Source: Haloarcula amylovorans
GTDB lineage: Archaea > Halobacteriota > Halobacteria > Halobacteriales > Haloarculaceae
NCBI RefSeq assembly: GCF_004681185.1
Contig: NZ_SRIF01000002.1
Span: 539,994 to 603,993, forward strand
Reading direction: 5' to 3'
Length of the DNA: 64,000 nt
Positions 7,239-16,885 of this stretch are shown piece after piece (position 1 is the first letter of the stretch; each line of letters opens with the position of its first letter). A model generated the notes under the pieces. That model made no database searches, had not been told where the DNA came from, and saw only the letters and a list, made by a program, of their open reading frames with translations. Made by a program: the position numbers and the translations under genes.

Positions 7239-8225
7239 ATGCAGATTCTCGTCACCGGCGGCGCGGGCTTCATCGGCGGCCACCTCGCCGAGCGCTTCGC
7301 CCGCGACGGTCACTCGGTCACCGTGTTGGACAACTTCGACCCCTTTTACGACCTCGATATCAAACACCACAACGTCGAGATTGGCCGCGAGGCCGCCGAA
7401 GAAGGCGACGGAAGCTACGAACTGGTCGAGGGTGACGTCCGCGACGCCGAGTTGGTCGCCGACCTCGTCACCGACGCCGACTACGTCTACCACCAGGCCG
7501 CACAGGCCGGCGTCCGCCCGAGCGTCGAAGACCCCCGGAAGTACCACGAGGTCAACGCCGACGGCACGCTCAACGTCCTCGACGCCTGCCGCGACGAGGG
7601 CATCGAGCGCTTCGTGATGGCCTCCTCCTCGTCGGTGTATGGCGTCCCCCAATATCTCCCCTACGACGAACAGCACCCGACGACGCCCGTCTCACCCTAC
7701 GGCGCGTCGAAACTCTCTGCCGAGCGCTACGCCTGTGCCTACGGCGAAGTCTACGACTTCTCCGCCGTCGCTCTTCGGTATTTCACCGTCTACGGCCCGC
7801 GGATGCGCCCCAACATGGCCATCTCGAACTTCGTCTCGCGCTGTCTGAACGGCGAACCGCCCGTGCTCTACGGCGACGGCACGCAGACGCGCGATTTCAC
7901 CTTCATCGAGGACGTCGTCGAGGCGAACGTCACGCTCTTAGAGGAGGACGCCGCCGACGGTGAGGCCGTCAACATCGGCTCGACGGACAACATCGAGATC
8001 AAGACGCTGGCCGAGGAGATCCGCGACCAGCTCGCGCCCGACCTCGAACTGGAATACGAACCGCGCCACGATGCCGACGCCGAACACACCCACGCCGATA
8101 CCTCGAAAGCCAGCGAGTTGTTGGAGTACGAGGCCAATCACACTATCCGCGAGGGCGTCTCGAAGTTCATCGACTGGTACCGAGCGAATCGAGAGTGGTA
8201 CGAACCGCTCGTGCGACGTTCATGA
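7239..8225 (+). CDS. NAD-dependent sugar-nucleotide epimerase/dehydratase (extended SDR)
   Basis: 328-residue extended short-chain dehydrogenase/reductase of the UDP-glucose 4-epimerase / UDP-glucuronate epimerase type. It has the NAD-binding Rossmann motif GGAGFIGG at residues 7-14, a catalytic Ser cluster near 129-132 (ASSSSVYG) and the YxxxK pair Tyr154/Lys158 (SPYGASK). The C-terminal part carries the family VYGPRMRP and TRDFTFIEDV motifs. It should interconvert nucleotide sugars that feed the glycosyltransferases that follow. Exact substrate (Glc/Gal, GlcNAc/GalNAc or GlcA/GalA) cannot be assigned by eye. Confidence 0.9.
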   Translation: MQILVTGGAGFIGGHLAERFARDGHSVTVLDNFDPFYDLDIKHHNVEIGREAAEEGDGSYELVEGDVRDAELVADLVTDADYVYHQAAQAGVRPSVEDPRKYHEVNADGTLNVLDACRDEGIERFVMASSSSVYGVPQYLPYDEQHPTTPVSPYGASKLSAERYACAYGEVYDFSAVALRYFTVYGPRMRPNMAISNFVSRCLNGEPPVLYGDGTQTRDFTFIEDVVEANVTLLEEDAADGEAVNIGSTDNIEIKTLAEEIRDQLAPDLELEYEPRHDADAEHTHADTSKASELLEYEANHTIREGVSKFIDWYRANREWYEPLVRRS

Positions 8226-8397
8226 TTTAAACGAAGCGCGCGAGGAAGCTAGAACGTCTCGATGTTACAGAGAGGTAAATCGAGCGAACCTATCTATTGC
8301 AGAGCAAGGCCCCACTTTGTAAGCGTATAGTCGAACCAGACGAAAAGACAAAGAGAGTTGGTGGCATTAGTCTCGCCAACAAGTTAAAATTCCGACG

Positions 8398-9189
8398 ATG
8401 AAGTTCTGTATCAGGGATGACGATACCTGCTACTATACGGAGCCGGCGGTACTGGAATCGGTGTTCGGAGATTTCTGGGACGAGGTCCCAGTAACGCTTG
8501 CTTGCGTCCCAATGGCCTCGCCCGACACTGATGCGATGGTCGAGGCGACCGAGCCCGTTCCGATGCCCATAGAGGAGAACGCGGCGCTTCGGTCGTATCT
8601 TATTGAGCGGCTGGAAGCGGGGTCAATAGAAATCGCACTCCACGGCTACCACCACGATACTCCCGGCGGACGGCCGGAGTTCGTCGGCGGAACCGGGTTA
8701 GCGAGGAAAGTCAGAGATGGGCGCCGACAGCTGGAAGCGGTATTCGATACGGACGTTCGGGTGTTCGTCCCACCGCACGTCCGCCTCGCTAACCGAGGAG
8801 TCCGAGCGGTCACCGGTGACGGCCTCGATCTCGTACGTGGGTACGGCCCCCGCCCACGCGAGTTGCAGGCCCACCCGAAGTGGTGGACGACGTACACACG
8901 GTTCCTCGCCTTCCATGTCCGTTATCGGCGACGCTTCAGGTATCCGCGGGTACTCGACTACGGCACTCATCGGGAAATATACTCCCACCGCCTCAACGCG
9001 CGAACGGACATGACTTGGTGCAAGCGCGCGTTCGACTACATCGCGCGCAACGACGGCGTCTTCTGTCTCTCCGTTCACGCGAACGGCCTGAACGAGCGCG
9101 GCCAACGAAAGCTTCGAGAGATAGTGTCGTACGCTCGGGCACGAGAGCCCGAGTTCGTGACGGCGAGCGAAATATTCTACTCGGACTGA
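8398..9189 (+). CDS. Polysaccharide deacetylase-like protein (DUF2334 type)
   Basis: 263-residue protein of the NodB/DUF2334-like (beta/alpha)-barrel deacetylase group. The opening MKFCIRDDDTCYY gives the Asp-rich metal and catalytic motif, and IALHGYHHDT (about residues 79-88) the metal-binding His pair. SVHANGL near the C terminus is the expected last catalytic segment. It probably removes acetyl groups from a surface polysaccharide or lipid-linked sugar. It converges on the flippase gene, overlapping by 13 nt. The 172 bp before it hold no other gene. Confidence 0.75.
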   Translation: MKFCIRDDDTCYYTEPAVLESVFGDFWDEVPVTLACVPMASPDTDAMVEATEPVPMPIEENAALRSYLIERLEAGSIEIALHGYHHDTPGGRPEFVGGTGLARKVRDGRRQLEAVFDTDVRVFVPPHVRLANRGVRAVTGDGLDLVRGYGPRPRELQAHPKWWTTYTRFLAFHVRYRRRFRYPRVLDYGTHREIYSHRLNARTDMTWCKRAFDYIARNDGVFCLSVHANGLNERGQRKLREIVSYARAREPEFVTASEIFYSD

Positions 9190-10610
9190 GGCAGTACGTG
9201 CTTGATATCGGTACGGAGAGTCGGACTCGACGCGAGCAGCGTCCCCGAAAATAGAACGGCTCCGACGGCGACGAGTGTGAGGAGTCCCGGCACCGTCTCT
9301 GGAAGCAATTCGGCGAGGACGCTAACGGAGCCGAACATCACCCCGGCGGCGGCGATGCTCGGGAGGAACTGCGCGAACTGTGGACGGTCGACCCGGTCTG
9401 AGACGAGTTCGAAGAGCAACACCGCGAGGACGGTGTACGAGACGAGACTCCCGAGCGCCGCACCGGTAATCCCGATGGTCGGGATGAGCGCCACGTTCAG
9501 CCCGGCGTTTACCAGCGCAGCCGCAATGCTAGCCTTCGCCACGCCCGTATCGAAGTTATAGCTGTAGCTCAACATCGTCGTGATTCTGGCGAGACTGTAC
9601 GGCAAGCGACCGACGAGTAACACGACCAGCGGGAGGTAGGCGTCGGCGTAGTTGGTACCGTAAAGCGCCGTGACCAGCATCGGTCCCAGCGCGAGCGCGC
9701 CCGCAACGAGAGCGACCATCGGCGAACTGACGTAGAAAAACGCCCGGTTAGCGTAGCGATTTATCGCCGCTCGATCACCAGCGCTCGCGGCCTGAGCAAA
9801 GCGAGGGTAGAGAACCGACGTGACGGCGTTCGTCACCATGAGTCCGACGGCAGAGAGACGCCAGGCGACCTCGTACACCGCCACCGCAGCGGGGGTCATG
9901 AACACCCCAACGAGCAACGTATCGAGCCACTGCTGTCCGAGATGCCCCATCCCGGCGACGGTTAACTTGGCGACTCTACGGGTGAGCCGTCCGAGTTCGT
10001 CCGGTCGTGGTATTCCCACCGGAACAGTATCGATACGGAGCAACCCGCCGCCGAGTTCGAGCAGCTTGCCGGAAAACAGTCCCCCGACGAGGGCGAGACG
10101 CGGTTCGACGCCGACGAGTAGTGCGAGACTGCCAGTCGTGTACGTCGTCACTCGCTGGCAAGCCGTCATAGTCTCGGCGCTCGTGTTTTTTTGCTCACCG
10201 CGCAGGACTGCGCCGGTCAGCAGCGCGAAGACGCTGACCGGAAGCAACGCGACTAGGAAGAGTCCGAACTGATTACGGACGTACGCTGCGACGACCGGCT
10301 GAGCGAGGTACGCACCCACAGTGAGCGCGCTAGTGACGACAGCAGTGAAACAGACCGCGTTCGCCAATTCCCGGCCCGGCGTCTCGGATTGGTTGAGCCG
10401 CCGAGTGATGTCGGACGTGACGCCGTTCGCGCCCAGAAAGGACGCGATCTGGAGGACGGCGACGAGGAGGAAGTACGACCCGAGTATCTCTCGCGGGAGT
10501 AACTGCGTATACGCGATGACGCCGAGGAAACTCGCCACCTGCCCGACCGCCTGCAAGCCGCCGGTCCCGAGTATCTGTTTCGCTACCGTACGACTAGAGA
10601 CTCCAGACAT
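9177..10610 (-). CDS. Wzx-type polysaccharide flippase (MOP superfamily)
   Basis: 477-residue membrane protein with about 14 TM helices, of the polysaccharide biosynthesis/Wzx family in the MOP superfamily. The N-terminal GTGGLQAVGQVASFLGVIAY and central NRYANRAFFYVSSP segments are typical. It should flip a lipid-linked oligosaccharide to the outer face of the membrane, as AglR is proposed to do in Haloferax. It lies on the minus strand between plus-strand deacetylase and glycosyltransferase genes. Its 3' end overlaps the deacetylase stop by 13 nt. Confidence 0.9.
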   Translation of the reverse strand: MSGVSSRTVAKQILGTGGLQAVGQVASFLGVIAYTQLLPREILGSYFLLVAVLQIASFLGANGVTSDITRRLNQSETPGRELANAVCFTAVVTSALTVGAYLAQPVVAAYVRNQFGLFLVALLPVSVFALLTGAVLRGEQKNTSAETMTACQRVTTYTTGSLALLVGVEPRLALVGGLFSGKLLELGGGLLRIDTVPVGIPRPDELGRLTRRVAKLTVAGMGHLGQQWLDTLLVGVFMTPAAVAVYEVAWRLSAVGLMVTNAVTSVLYPRFAQAASAGDRAAINRYANRAFFYVSSPMVALVAGALALGPMLVTALYGTNYADAYLPLVVLLVGRLPYSLARITTMLSYSYNFDTGVAKASIAAALVNAGLNVALIPTIGITGAALGSLVSYTVLAVLLFELVSDRVDRPQFAQFLPSIAAAGVMFGSVSVLAELLPETVPGLLTLVAVGAVLFSGTLLASSPTLRTDIKHVLPQSE

Positions 10611-10758
10611 AGGCTACTCCGGTGGGTCCCCCAACGGCGACGGTCGGCCGGCCCCGTGGTGGGTACTCCAAACACCTATTTCGGGAGTTATAAGCGTGGT
10701 TGTCTGCAGAAAAATGCCGAAGACTTCTTAGGAACACGAACGCACCGATAGACATTCA

Positions 10759-11919
10759 ATGAAACCGGTCTCGTTCGTCGCATACGGGGATATCGGTTCT
10801 CAACCCGGCCGCGACATCACTGAGCTATCTCGCGGCCTGTATCGGCGCGACCTCTTAGAGCAGGTATACTGTCGCGGCATCGAAACGCACGACCTACCCA
10901 AGCACCTCGTAACGACGCCGATACCGCTTGGACGAGCGATACCGCGAGCGATGACGGGTATCAACCGCTACGTCACCGAACGCTTCGATAAGCGTTACTA
11001 CGCGGAGCAACTCTTCGATACCTTCGCTGCGCGTGCAGTTGAGGAAACGGAGATACAACTGCACCACACGCCGGGGTACCTCCGTACGCTTCGGGCGGGA
11101 AACAGCGCGGGAAGCCGAACTGTGGTCAAGGCGACCACGGAGTACAGTAAATCGTTCGACCAACGCATGGCACAGACGTATCGAGACCTCGGTGTAGCAA
11201 AGACACCACCAAAGATGACGGGAGAACGGTCGGAACGTCGGGAGCGAACACTACGGGAATGCGACCAGATACTGGCGATTTCGGCGTTCGTCAAGCGATC
11301 ACTGCTAGCGGCCGGCTTCCCGGCGGAAAAAGTGTCTGTAACCCCGTTGGGCGTCGATGCCACCGACTACCAGGAGAGTCAAGAGAGAGACGACGCGCCC
11401 TTTACCGCACTCTACGTCGGTTCGGTGACTGTCGAGAAAGGAGTACCGTACCTCCTCGCGGCATGGAAACGAAACCAGTGGGGCAAGGACACTGACGCAC
11501 GCTTGCTCCTCTGTGGCGACATCTCTTCGACGATGCAAGAGCTGATATCGCAGTATGGGTTCGAAAACGTGGAAACCCCGGGGTTCGTCGATCCGCGGAA
11601 GTATCATCGAGATGCGTCAGTCTTCGTCTTTCCCACGCTCTCTGATGGGTTCGGCAAGGCACCTCTCGAAGGGATGGCAGCCGGGCTGCCCGTAATATCG
11701 ACCGAGCGAACCGGAATGCCGGATATCATGAGCGACGGCCGCGAGGGGTTCATCGTCCCGGCAGGCGACGCGACAGCACTGGCCGACCGTCTCAAAGAAC
11801 TGAGAGAGCAATCAGCGGTTCGTCGGAAGATGGGAAAGCGGGCACTCGAAACCGCACGGAAGCAGACGTGGGACAAGCACGCCGAAGCAGTTGTCGACGC
11901 TCTCGGCTTGTCGGGATGA
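10759..11919 (+). CDS. Glycosyltransferase, GT4 family
   Basis: 386-residue GT-B glycosyltransferase of family GT4. The C-terminal nucleotide-sugar half shows ALYVGSVTVEKGVPYLLAAW, then VFVFPTLSDGFGKAPLEGMA (about residues 295-314), the E-x7-E type donor-binding motif, and GREGFIVPAGD. It has no membrane helix and should act at the cytoplasmic face on lipid-linked sugar. Donor and acceptor unknown. It is divergent from the flippase. Confidence 0.88.
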   Translation: MKPVSFVAYGDIGSQPGRDITELSRGLYRRDLLEQVYCRGIETHDLPKHLVTTPIPLGRAIPRAMTGINRYVTERFDKRYYAEQLFDTFAARAVEETEIQLHHTPGYLRTLRAGNSAGSRTVVKATTEYSKSFDQRMAQTYRDLGVAKTPPKMTGERSERRERTLRECDQILAISAFVKRSLLAAGFPAEKVSVTPLGVDATDYQESQERDDAPFTALYVGSVTVEKGVPYLLAAWKRNQWGKDTDARLLLCGDISSTMQELISQYGFENVETPGFVDPRKYHRDASVFVFPTLSDGFGKAPLEGMAAGLPVISTERTGMPDIMSDGREGFIVPAGDATALADRLKELREQSAVRRKMGKRALETARKQTWDKHAEAVVDALGLSG

Positions 11920-11941
11920 AGTCGAGATTACGCCGGCCGGT

Positions 11942-12868
11942 TCACACGTACCCCAAATCGGCCAGTCGCTCGGCAACCACGTCGTCGTCGGTATCGTTTC
12001 GATGGTCGACCGGCGGGTCGCGCTCGATAGTCCGGCGCTCCCCCTCGACGACGTGCCACGGGACGTTCACGAGTTCGTCAGTGTAGATGCCGTGGGGATG
12101 ACCCCACTCGCGGATGGGAAGCGGGCTCGCACGCTCACCGACCATGTTACCGTGGTCCGCGGTGACCACCGATTTACCGTCGAGACCGTCGAGTAACTGC
12201 TCAACGTGAGGGAGCGTTCGGTCGAGGTTCGCGCGATAGGCGGGCCAGATGTCGTCGGCTGAGGCGTCGAGGTCACCGGTCATCAACTGGGCCCAGCTTC
12301 CAGCCGTACCGGGCTTGAGAAAGGCTTGATCGTCGTCGAAGGGCTGGTCGCCCTCGACGATGAAGGGGTAGTGTGGCTGGATGTAGTGGACGAGGAGCCG
12401 CTTGTTCGGGTAGGACTCGGCGGCCGAGAGCGCGTGAGCAGTCGTCGTCTCGGGGAGGACGGTGCGGTGGTCTTCGTCCCACCCGTCCGTCTTCCAGACG
12501 TGGTCGACGGCGTGAAACGACGCGTCTAGCCAGTCTCGGAGGCGGTAGAACTGCGGATTCGCCGTCACGTAGACCGTATCGTGTAACTCTTTGCCTGCGA
12601 CGTTCGCCTTCAGGAACTCCCGCGTGCTCGACCCGCGGGAGCGTCGAGACTCCAGACGACCTTGGAGCGACGACTGGTCGGCAAACATATCGTAGCGACA
12701 GGCGTCGAGTATCAGCAGGTTATCCCAGTCTTCCCCGAAGAGATCGACTCCGTCCGTATTGTACGGTCGAGTGTAGCCCTGTCGGTGATACAACCGGTTG
12801 ACTTCGCGGAGAAAGAGGTTCGGACTCGAAAGACCGCGGCGAATCCGCTCGGGGGAGAAAACGCCCAT
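11942..12868 (-). CDS. Sulfatase-like / alkaline phosphatase-superfamily protein
   Basis: 308-residue protein with the metal-dependent hydrolase fold of the alkaline phosphatase superfamily. LLILDACRYDMF (about residues 51-62) gives the first metal-binding Asp, HYIQPHYPFI a core His, and SVVTADHGNMVGE plus WGHPHGIY the second metal site. No signal peptide is seen, so it is probably cytoplasmic. Related haloarchaeal proteins sit in glycosylation loci and are often called sulfatase domain proteins, but a transferase role is equally possible. It converges on the upstream GT4 gene with a 22-nt gap. Confidence 0.8.
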   Translation of the reverse strand: MGVFSPERIRRGLSSPNLFLREVNRLYHRQGYTRPYNTDGVDLFGEDWDNLLILDACRYDMFADQSSLQGRLESRRSRGSSTREFLKANVAGKELHDTVYVTANPQFYRLRDWLDASFHAVDHVWKTDGWDEDHRTVLPETTTAHALSAAESYPNKRLLVHYIQPHYPFIVEGDQPFDDDQAFLKPGTAGSWAQLMTGDLDASADDIWPAYRANLDRTLPHVEQLLDGLDGKSVVTADHGNMVGERASPLPIREWGHPHGIYTDELVNVPWHVVEGERRTIERDPPVDHRNDTDDDVVAERLADLGYV

Positions 12869-12952
12869 GCAGAGACAGATGCGAAGTGGGGAACTTAGAG
12901 ATTCGGATATTTTCCCCCTAATCTAAGTAGTGCCGGCTAAGTTTCTACGCCA

Positions 12953-14086
12953 ATGTCGTCTCGACTGCGGGTGTTTCAGCTCATCAACGCGCTTCGGTTC
13001 GGGGGCGCGGAGAACATGCTGATAGACTTAGTCGAGACTATCGACGATGTCGAGTTTACCGTCGGCTACATGGAGGCCGACGACGACCTCGTCCCGGAGT
13101 TGATCGAGGCGGGCGCGAACGTCGAGTCCTTCAACGAAGCGTTCCGATTCGATCCGCAGGCGCTCACTCGGCTACGGCGGTATCTCTCGACTGAGTCGTT
13201 CGATATCGTCCACGCCCACCTCCCGTACGCCCAGACCATCGCTCGGCTGGCAGCAATCGGTACCGGCGTGGATGGCGTGGTCAGCACCCAACACAACGTC
13301 GCCAGCAACTACCATCCGGTCACGCGTGCGACCGAACGGGCCACCCGCTCGTTCGATAGCGCGACAGTAGCTGTCTCGAACGGCGTGGAGCGCTCCTTCA
13401 CCGGTAGTGCACACCCGCCTAACAAGCTCGGCGACTCGTGGTGTACCATCTACAACGGTATCGACGTCGAGAGGTTCGGCCAAGCGGTCGAAACGGCGGA
13501 AACCGCGCCGCTTCGGGCGGAGTTCGACCTCGATTCGGCGGCGCTGACGCTTTTGAACGTCGGACGATACGTTCCAGTCAAGCGACAGCGCGACGCCATC
13601 CAGGTGGTCGCTCAGGCTGACTTCGATGCGACCCTACTCGTCGTGGGCGACGGTCCGCTGAAGGCGGAGCTTCGGTCGCTTGCGTCCCAATTAGGTGTAG
13701 CCGACCGTGTCCATGTGACTGGCCGGGTCCCGAACGTAGCGCCCTACTATGCGGTGAGCGATGCCTTCGTCGCCCCATCACGGGGAGAGGGGTTGCCGAT
13801 AACGCTACTGGAGGCAATGGCAGCCGAACTACCGGTAGTCGCGACGGATATCCCAGGTATCCGCGAGGTCGTAGAGGACGGGGCCACAGGCACCCTATAC
13901 CCGACCGATGAGCTAGCTGCGGCGGTTCGGGCCGTCGAGGCCTTGCAAGACGATGCGCTTCGCACGTCCTACGGGACAGCGGCGCTCAACCGCGCCCGGT
14001 CCGTCTTCAGCGTCGAGCAGATGGCGACGTCGTACGCGGAACTGTATGCCCACGTAGCAGATAACGGATGGCGACCGGCTTTTTAG
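12953..14086 (+). CDS. Glycosyltransferase, GT4 family
   Basis: 377-residue GT4 enzyme. The N terminus FQLINALRFGGAENML is the acceptor-domain glycine motif of the GT4 group, and the donor domain carries LLNVGRYVPVKRQRDAI, VTGRVPNVAPYYAVSDAFV and SRGEGLPITLLEAMAAELPV, with the E-x7-E pair. Divergent from the sulfatase-like gene, with an 84-nt shared promoter region. The Wzy-like membrane protein follows after 24 nt, so the two are probably one operon. Confidence 0.9.
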   Translation: MSSRLRVFQLINALRFGGAENMLIDLVETIDDVEFTVGYMEADDDLVPELIEAGANVESFNEAFRFDPQALTRLRRYLSTESFDIVHAHLPYAQTIARLAAIGTGVDGVVSTQHNVASNYHPVTRATERATRSFDSATVAVSNGVERSFTGSAHPPNKLGDSWCTIYNGIDVERFGQAVETAETAPLRAEFDLDSAALTLLNVGRYVPVKRQRDAIQVVAQADFDATLLVVGDGPLKAELRSLASQLGVADRVHVTGRVPNVAPYYAVSDAFVAPSRGEGLPITLLEAMAAELPVVATDIPGIREVVEDGATGTLYPTDELAAAVRAVEALQDDALRTSYGTAALNRARSVFSVEQMATSYAELYAHVADNGWRPAF

Positions 14087-14110
14087 CCATCGGAATGGTA
14101 CCGTAGAGCG

Positions 14111-15301
14111 ATGCCTGTACTCGCTATCGCCGTCGCCTCTCTTTTCCTCCTTCTGTTGATGGCCCACTACGGCGACGAACGCTACAGGGCGGCTGCGGCG
14201 GTGGCCTTCGTCGGGCACCTCTTCGTCACTCTCGTGGTCTTACCTCGCTTGCCCTACGCGTGGGACATCGCGTACTTTCACCGAAGCGCGATGGACGTCG
14301 CTACCGGCACCGTCGTTACCGGGTCACAAACGGTCGCCTCGTTCGCGGCGTTCCAAGGGCTCCTCTATACGCTGTTCTCACCGCAACCGACGACGCTCGG
14401 TGTGTTTAACGGACTCTTCGCCGTGCTCGTGGCGATTCCTGCCACGTCCCTAGCGCGGGAGCTCTACCCCCAAACCAAGGATACACCAGCCGTTGCCCTC
14501 ACCGTCCTCTTCTTGCCGCTCCCGTTCCTGTTTACGAGCATCCCGATGCGGGACGCCCTTGCAGTTCTGCTGTGTATCACACTGCTCGCGGTATGTCTCC
14601 GGACGCGAACTAATGGGGCTGCTAGCGGGTTGCCTGCTATCCCGCTCTGGGGTCTTCTGTATCTCCTGCGGCCGGAACTCGCACTCGTCGTTTCCCTCGG
14701 AATCGTCGCCACGACGCTGGTCAGTGCCGCTCGCCGTGTTGGCGTCCAGTCGGTACCGACGCTTTCGGTGATACTCGGTGTCGTGGGATGTCTCGGCTTC
14801 AGCCTGTTCGCGGAGGTGTTACTCCCCTTCCAGCGGGTCAACGCACAGCTCCAGCGGCGAGCAACAGGCGGAGCTGTCTATCTCGACGGCATGGCCTATC
14901 GCTCGTGGTTCGACTTCCTGCTGGCCGCGCCGGCTCGGGGCGTCTACTTCCAGTTTGCGCCGTTCCCGCTTCACGTCGACTCAGCGTTTCACCTCCTGGC
15001 ACTCACCGGAACGGTGGTCGTCATCGTCCTCTTCGTGAGCGCGGCCCGCTCGCTATACGCGTGCGAATTCGACGAGACCGCGGCGGTCTTCCTTGGAGTA
15101 GTCTATCTCGCGGGTGTCGTCGGCTACGGAACCATCAATTCGAACTTCGGGACGAACGTCCGTCACAGGATGGTGTTCGATTTCCTGCTCGTCGTCTTCG
15201 CTAGTCCCATCCTCCACGGCTGGTGGCTACGACTTCACGAGTGGCTCGGTGTAGCGCCAAGTGAGCGTGGCTACGACGACGAACAACAGCGCAAAGCTTA
15301 G
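14111..15301 (+). CDS. Polytopic membrane protein, Wzy/EpsG-like polymerase candidate
   Basis: 396-residue protein with about 10 TM helices. A long cytosolic or periplasmic loop precedes FLFTSIPMRDALAVLL (about residues 136-151), the SxxxRD motif found in EpsG/Wzy-like capsule polymerases and in related membrane glycosyltransferases. Between flippase and glycosyltransferases it is the best candidate for the repeat-unit polymerase. No DxD or GT-C motif was recognised, so the assignment rests on topology, this motif and context. Its last 75 nt overlap an antiparallel small gene. Confidence 0.6.
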   Translation: MPVLAIAVASLFLLLLMAHYGDERYRAAAAVAFVGHLFVTLVVLPRLPYAWDIAYFHRSAMDVATGTVVTGSQTVASFAAFQGLLYTLFSPQPTTLGVFNGLFAVLVAIPATSLARELYPQTKDTPAVALTVLFLPLPFLFTSIPMRDALAVLLCITLLAVCLRTRTNGAASGLPAIPLWGLLYLLRPELALVVSLGIVATTLVSAARRVGVQSVPTLSVILGVVGCLGFSLFAEVLLPFQRVNAQLQRRATGGAVYLDGMAYRSWFDFLLAAPARGVYFQFAPFPLHVDSAFHLLALTGTVVVIVLFVSAARSLYACEFDETAAVFLGVVYLAGVVGYGTINSNFGTNVRHRMVFDFLLVVFASPILHGWWLRLHEWLGVAPSERGYDDEQQRKA

Positions 15302-15499
15302 GAACTTCACTGGCGCAGCCATCGTCGAAGTCAGAACCCGAATCAGGCTCACAGTGAGAACCAGTGCGACTACGCCGACCAGCGTTCGCTCGTCCGTAAG
15401 GAGGCACCCGACGGTGCTGTGTTCTGACCACTGTCGCAGTCGGGAGAGCCCTTGATAAGTCCGTGATCTTGCGAGAATGGTCTCCAGGTCCGGTCGCAT
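15227..15499 (-). CDS. Small two-TM membrane protein overlapping the Wzy-like gene tail
   Basis: 90-residue protein: a charged N terminus (MRPDLETILARSRTYQGLSR) and two hydrophobic helices (about residues 39-58 and 63-82). Its final 75 nt are antisense to the end of the Wzy-like gene. I do not recognise a characterised family. The organised topology argues that it is real; the convergent overlap argues caution. It may be co-transcribed after the GT4 gene at 15590-16675, which is read in the same direction. Confidence 0.55.
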   Translation of the reverse strand: MRPDLETILARSRTYQGLSRLRQWSEHSTVGCLLTDERTLVGVVALVLTVSLIRVLTSTMAAPVKFLSFALLFVVVATLTWRYTEPLVKS

Positions 15500-15589
15500 C
15501 GGGTGAACTCAGCACGCACTAGCTAAAATGGCTTATGTGTCACTGTTCGGAACGCGCTCTCGACCTACGGTGGCGCTCGTCGCTCCCGG

Positions 15590-16675
15590 TCATAGTAGTG
15601 ACTGCAGCCGTGCGGTCGTTGCCGCGACCGTATCTTGCCACTGGAACGAGTCGACGGCGAGCGCCCGACCCCGCGAAGCCAGCCTTTCACGGTTCGAAAG
15701 GACTCGCTCTACCGCCGCACCGTAAGATACCACGTCGCCGAGAGGGACTGTCTCGCCCGCCTGTTCGACGATTGACGCGGTGTGTTCCAGACGACTCGAT
15801 ACGACCGGGACACCCGACGCGAACGCCTCCAAAATGGTCCGCGGGAGGCCCTCGGCGCGACTCGGCAAGACGAGCGCGTCGGCAGCCCGATAGACAGCGG
15901 GCATCTCGTCGTACGAGAGTTGGCCGAGGAATGTCACTTCGTCGCCGGCCATCGCCATCAGTTCTGCCCGCATCGGGCCGTCACCGACCACGTACAGCCG
16001 CGCGTTCAGGCCACGCGGGAGTTGTGACATCATTTGCACGGCGTCCTGTGGTCGTTTGCCATCGACAAGTCGGCCGACAAACAGAATCACCGACTCATCG
16101 TGGTCCAGACGGTCGCTCGTCGGCCCGTCAGGGGTAAACCGGTCCGTGTCGACGCCGTTAGCGACGACTTCGATAGGCGAATCGACGCCGAACGACCAGA
16201 CGCGCGAGCGGTCCTCGTCCGTGTAACAGAAGACCACGTCAGCCTGGTCGAACGTCCACCGTCCTGCCGTTCGCAGATACAGATCGAACAGCCACTCGGG
16301 AGCGTTCTGGCTGTACAGGCCGTGGTTCGTAATTGCCAGCGGAGTCTCGCCGAAGCGACGTCCCAGCGCGGCGAGGTTCGTTGAGGCGTATAGATGAGAG
16401 TGGGCATGGACGACGTCGAACTCCGCGGCGGTCCGGAGGAAACGGGCGACTCCAGCGGACAGGTCGTTACCGAGTAGCGATACGGTTCGGGGCCGGCGAA
16501 CAATAGTATACCCGTCGCGTCGTTCCCGTTTGGGGCGGTCAGGGTCGTCAGTGACGGTCAACACCGTGACGTCGTGGCCCCGCGCAGCCTGGTCCCGAGA
16601 CATCGCGTGCACGTGGTAGGTTCCGCCGCCGGGAACCTCCGGATAGAGCTTCTGCGCGACGCGAAGAATGCGCAT
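15590..16675 (-). CDS. Glycosyltransferase, GT4 family
   Basis: 361-residue GT4 enzyme. The start at 16675 (MRILRVAQKLYPEVPGGG) places the N-terminal glycine motif correctly; the upstream ATG at 16729 would add 18 residues without family likeness. The donor half shows ILFVGRLVDGKRPQDAVQMM, VTFLGQLSYDEMPAVYRAAD and LPSRAEGLPRTILEAFASG (E-x7-E). Third GT4 of the locus and on the minus strand, so the locus has at least two transcription directions. Confidence 0.9.
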   Translation of the reverse strand: MRILRVAQKLYPEVPGGGTYHVHAMSRDQAARGHDVTVLTVTDDPDRPKRERRDGYTIVRRPRTVSLLGNDLSAGVARFLRTAAEFDVVHAHSHLYASTNLAALGRRFGETPLAITNHGLYSQNAPEWLFDLYLRTAGRWTFDQADVVFCYTDEDRSRVWSFGVDSPIEVVANGVDTDRFTPDGPTSDRLDHDESVILFVGRLVDGKRPQDAVQMMSQLPRGLNARLYVVGDGPMRAELMAMAGDEVTFLGQLSYDEMPAVYRAADALVLPSRAEGLPRTILEAFASGVPVVSSRLEHTASIVEQAGETVPLGDVVSYGAAVERVLSNRERLASRGRALAVDSFQWQDTVAATTARLQSLL

Positions 16676-16885
16676 ATCCACTGGTCCGATGGTATCAGTA
16701 AGTATGTGCCGGTCGGGACTACTCGCCAAACAGATTTCTGGGCCGTGACTGTCTCACTGCCTTCGGAACTCACCCGTCGCCGTCGCATTTTGCTCCCCCT
16801 CTCCACAGTATGGGGATGAGCATCGTCGATAGAACGCGATGTCAGCGAGCGAAAGAATCATACGGAGCCTAGCGGATGGTGGACC

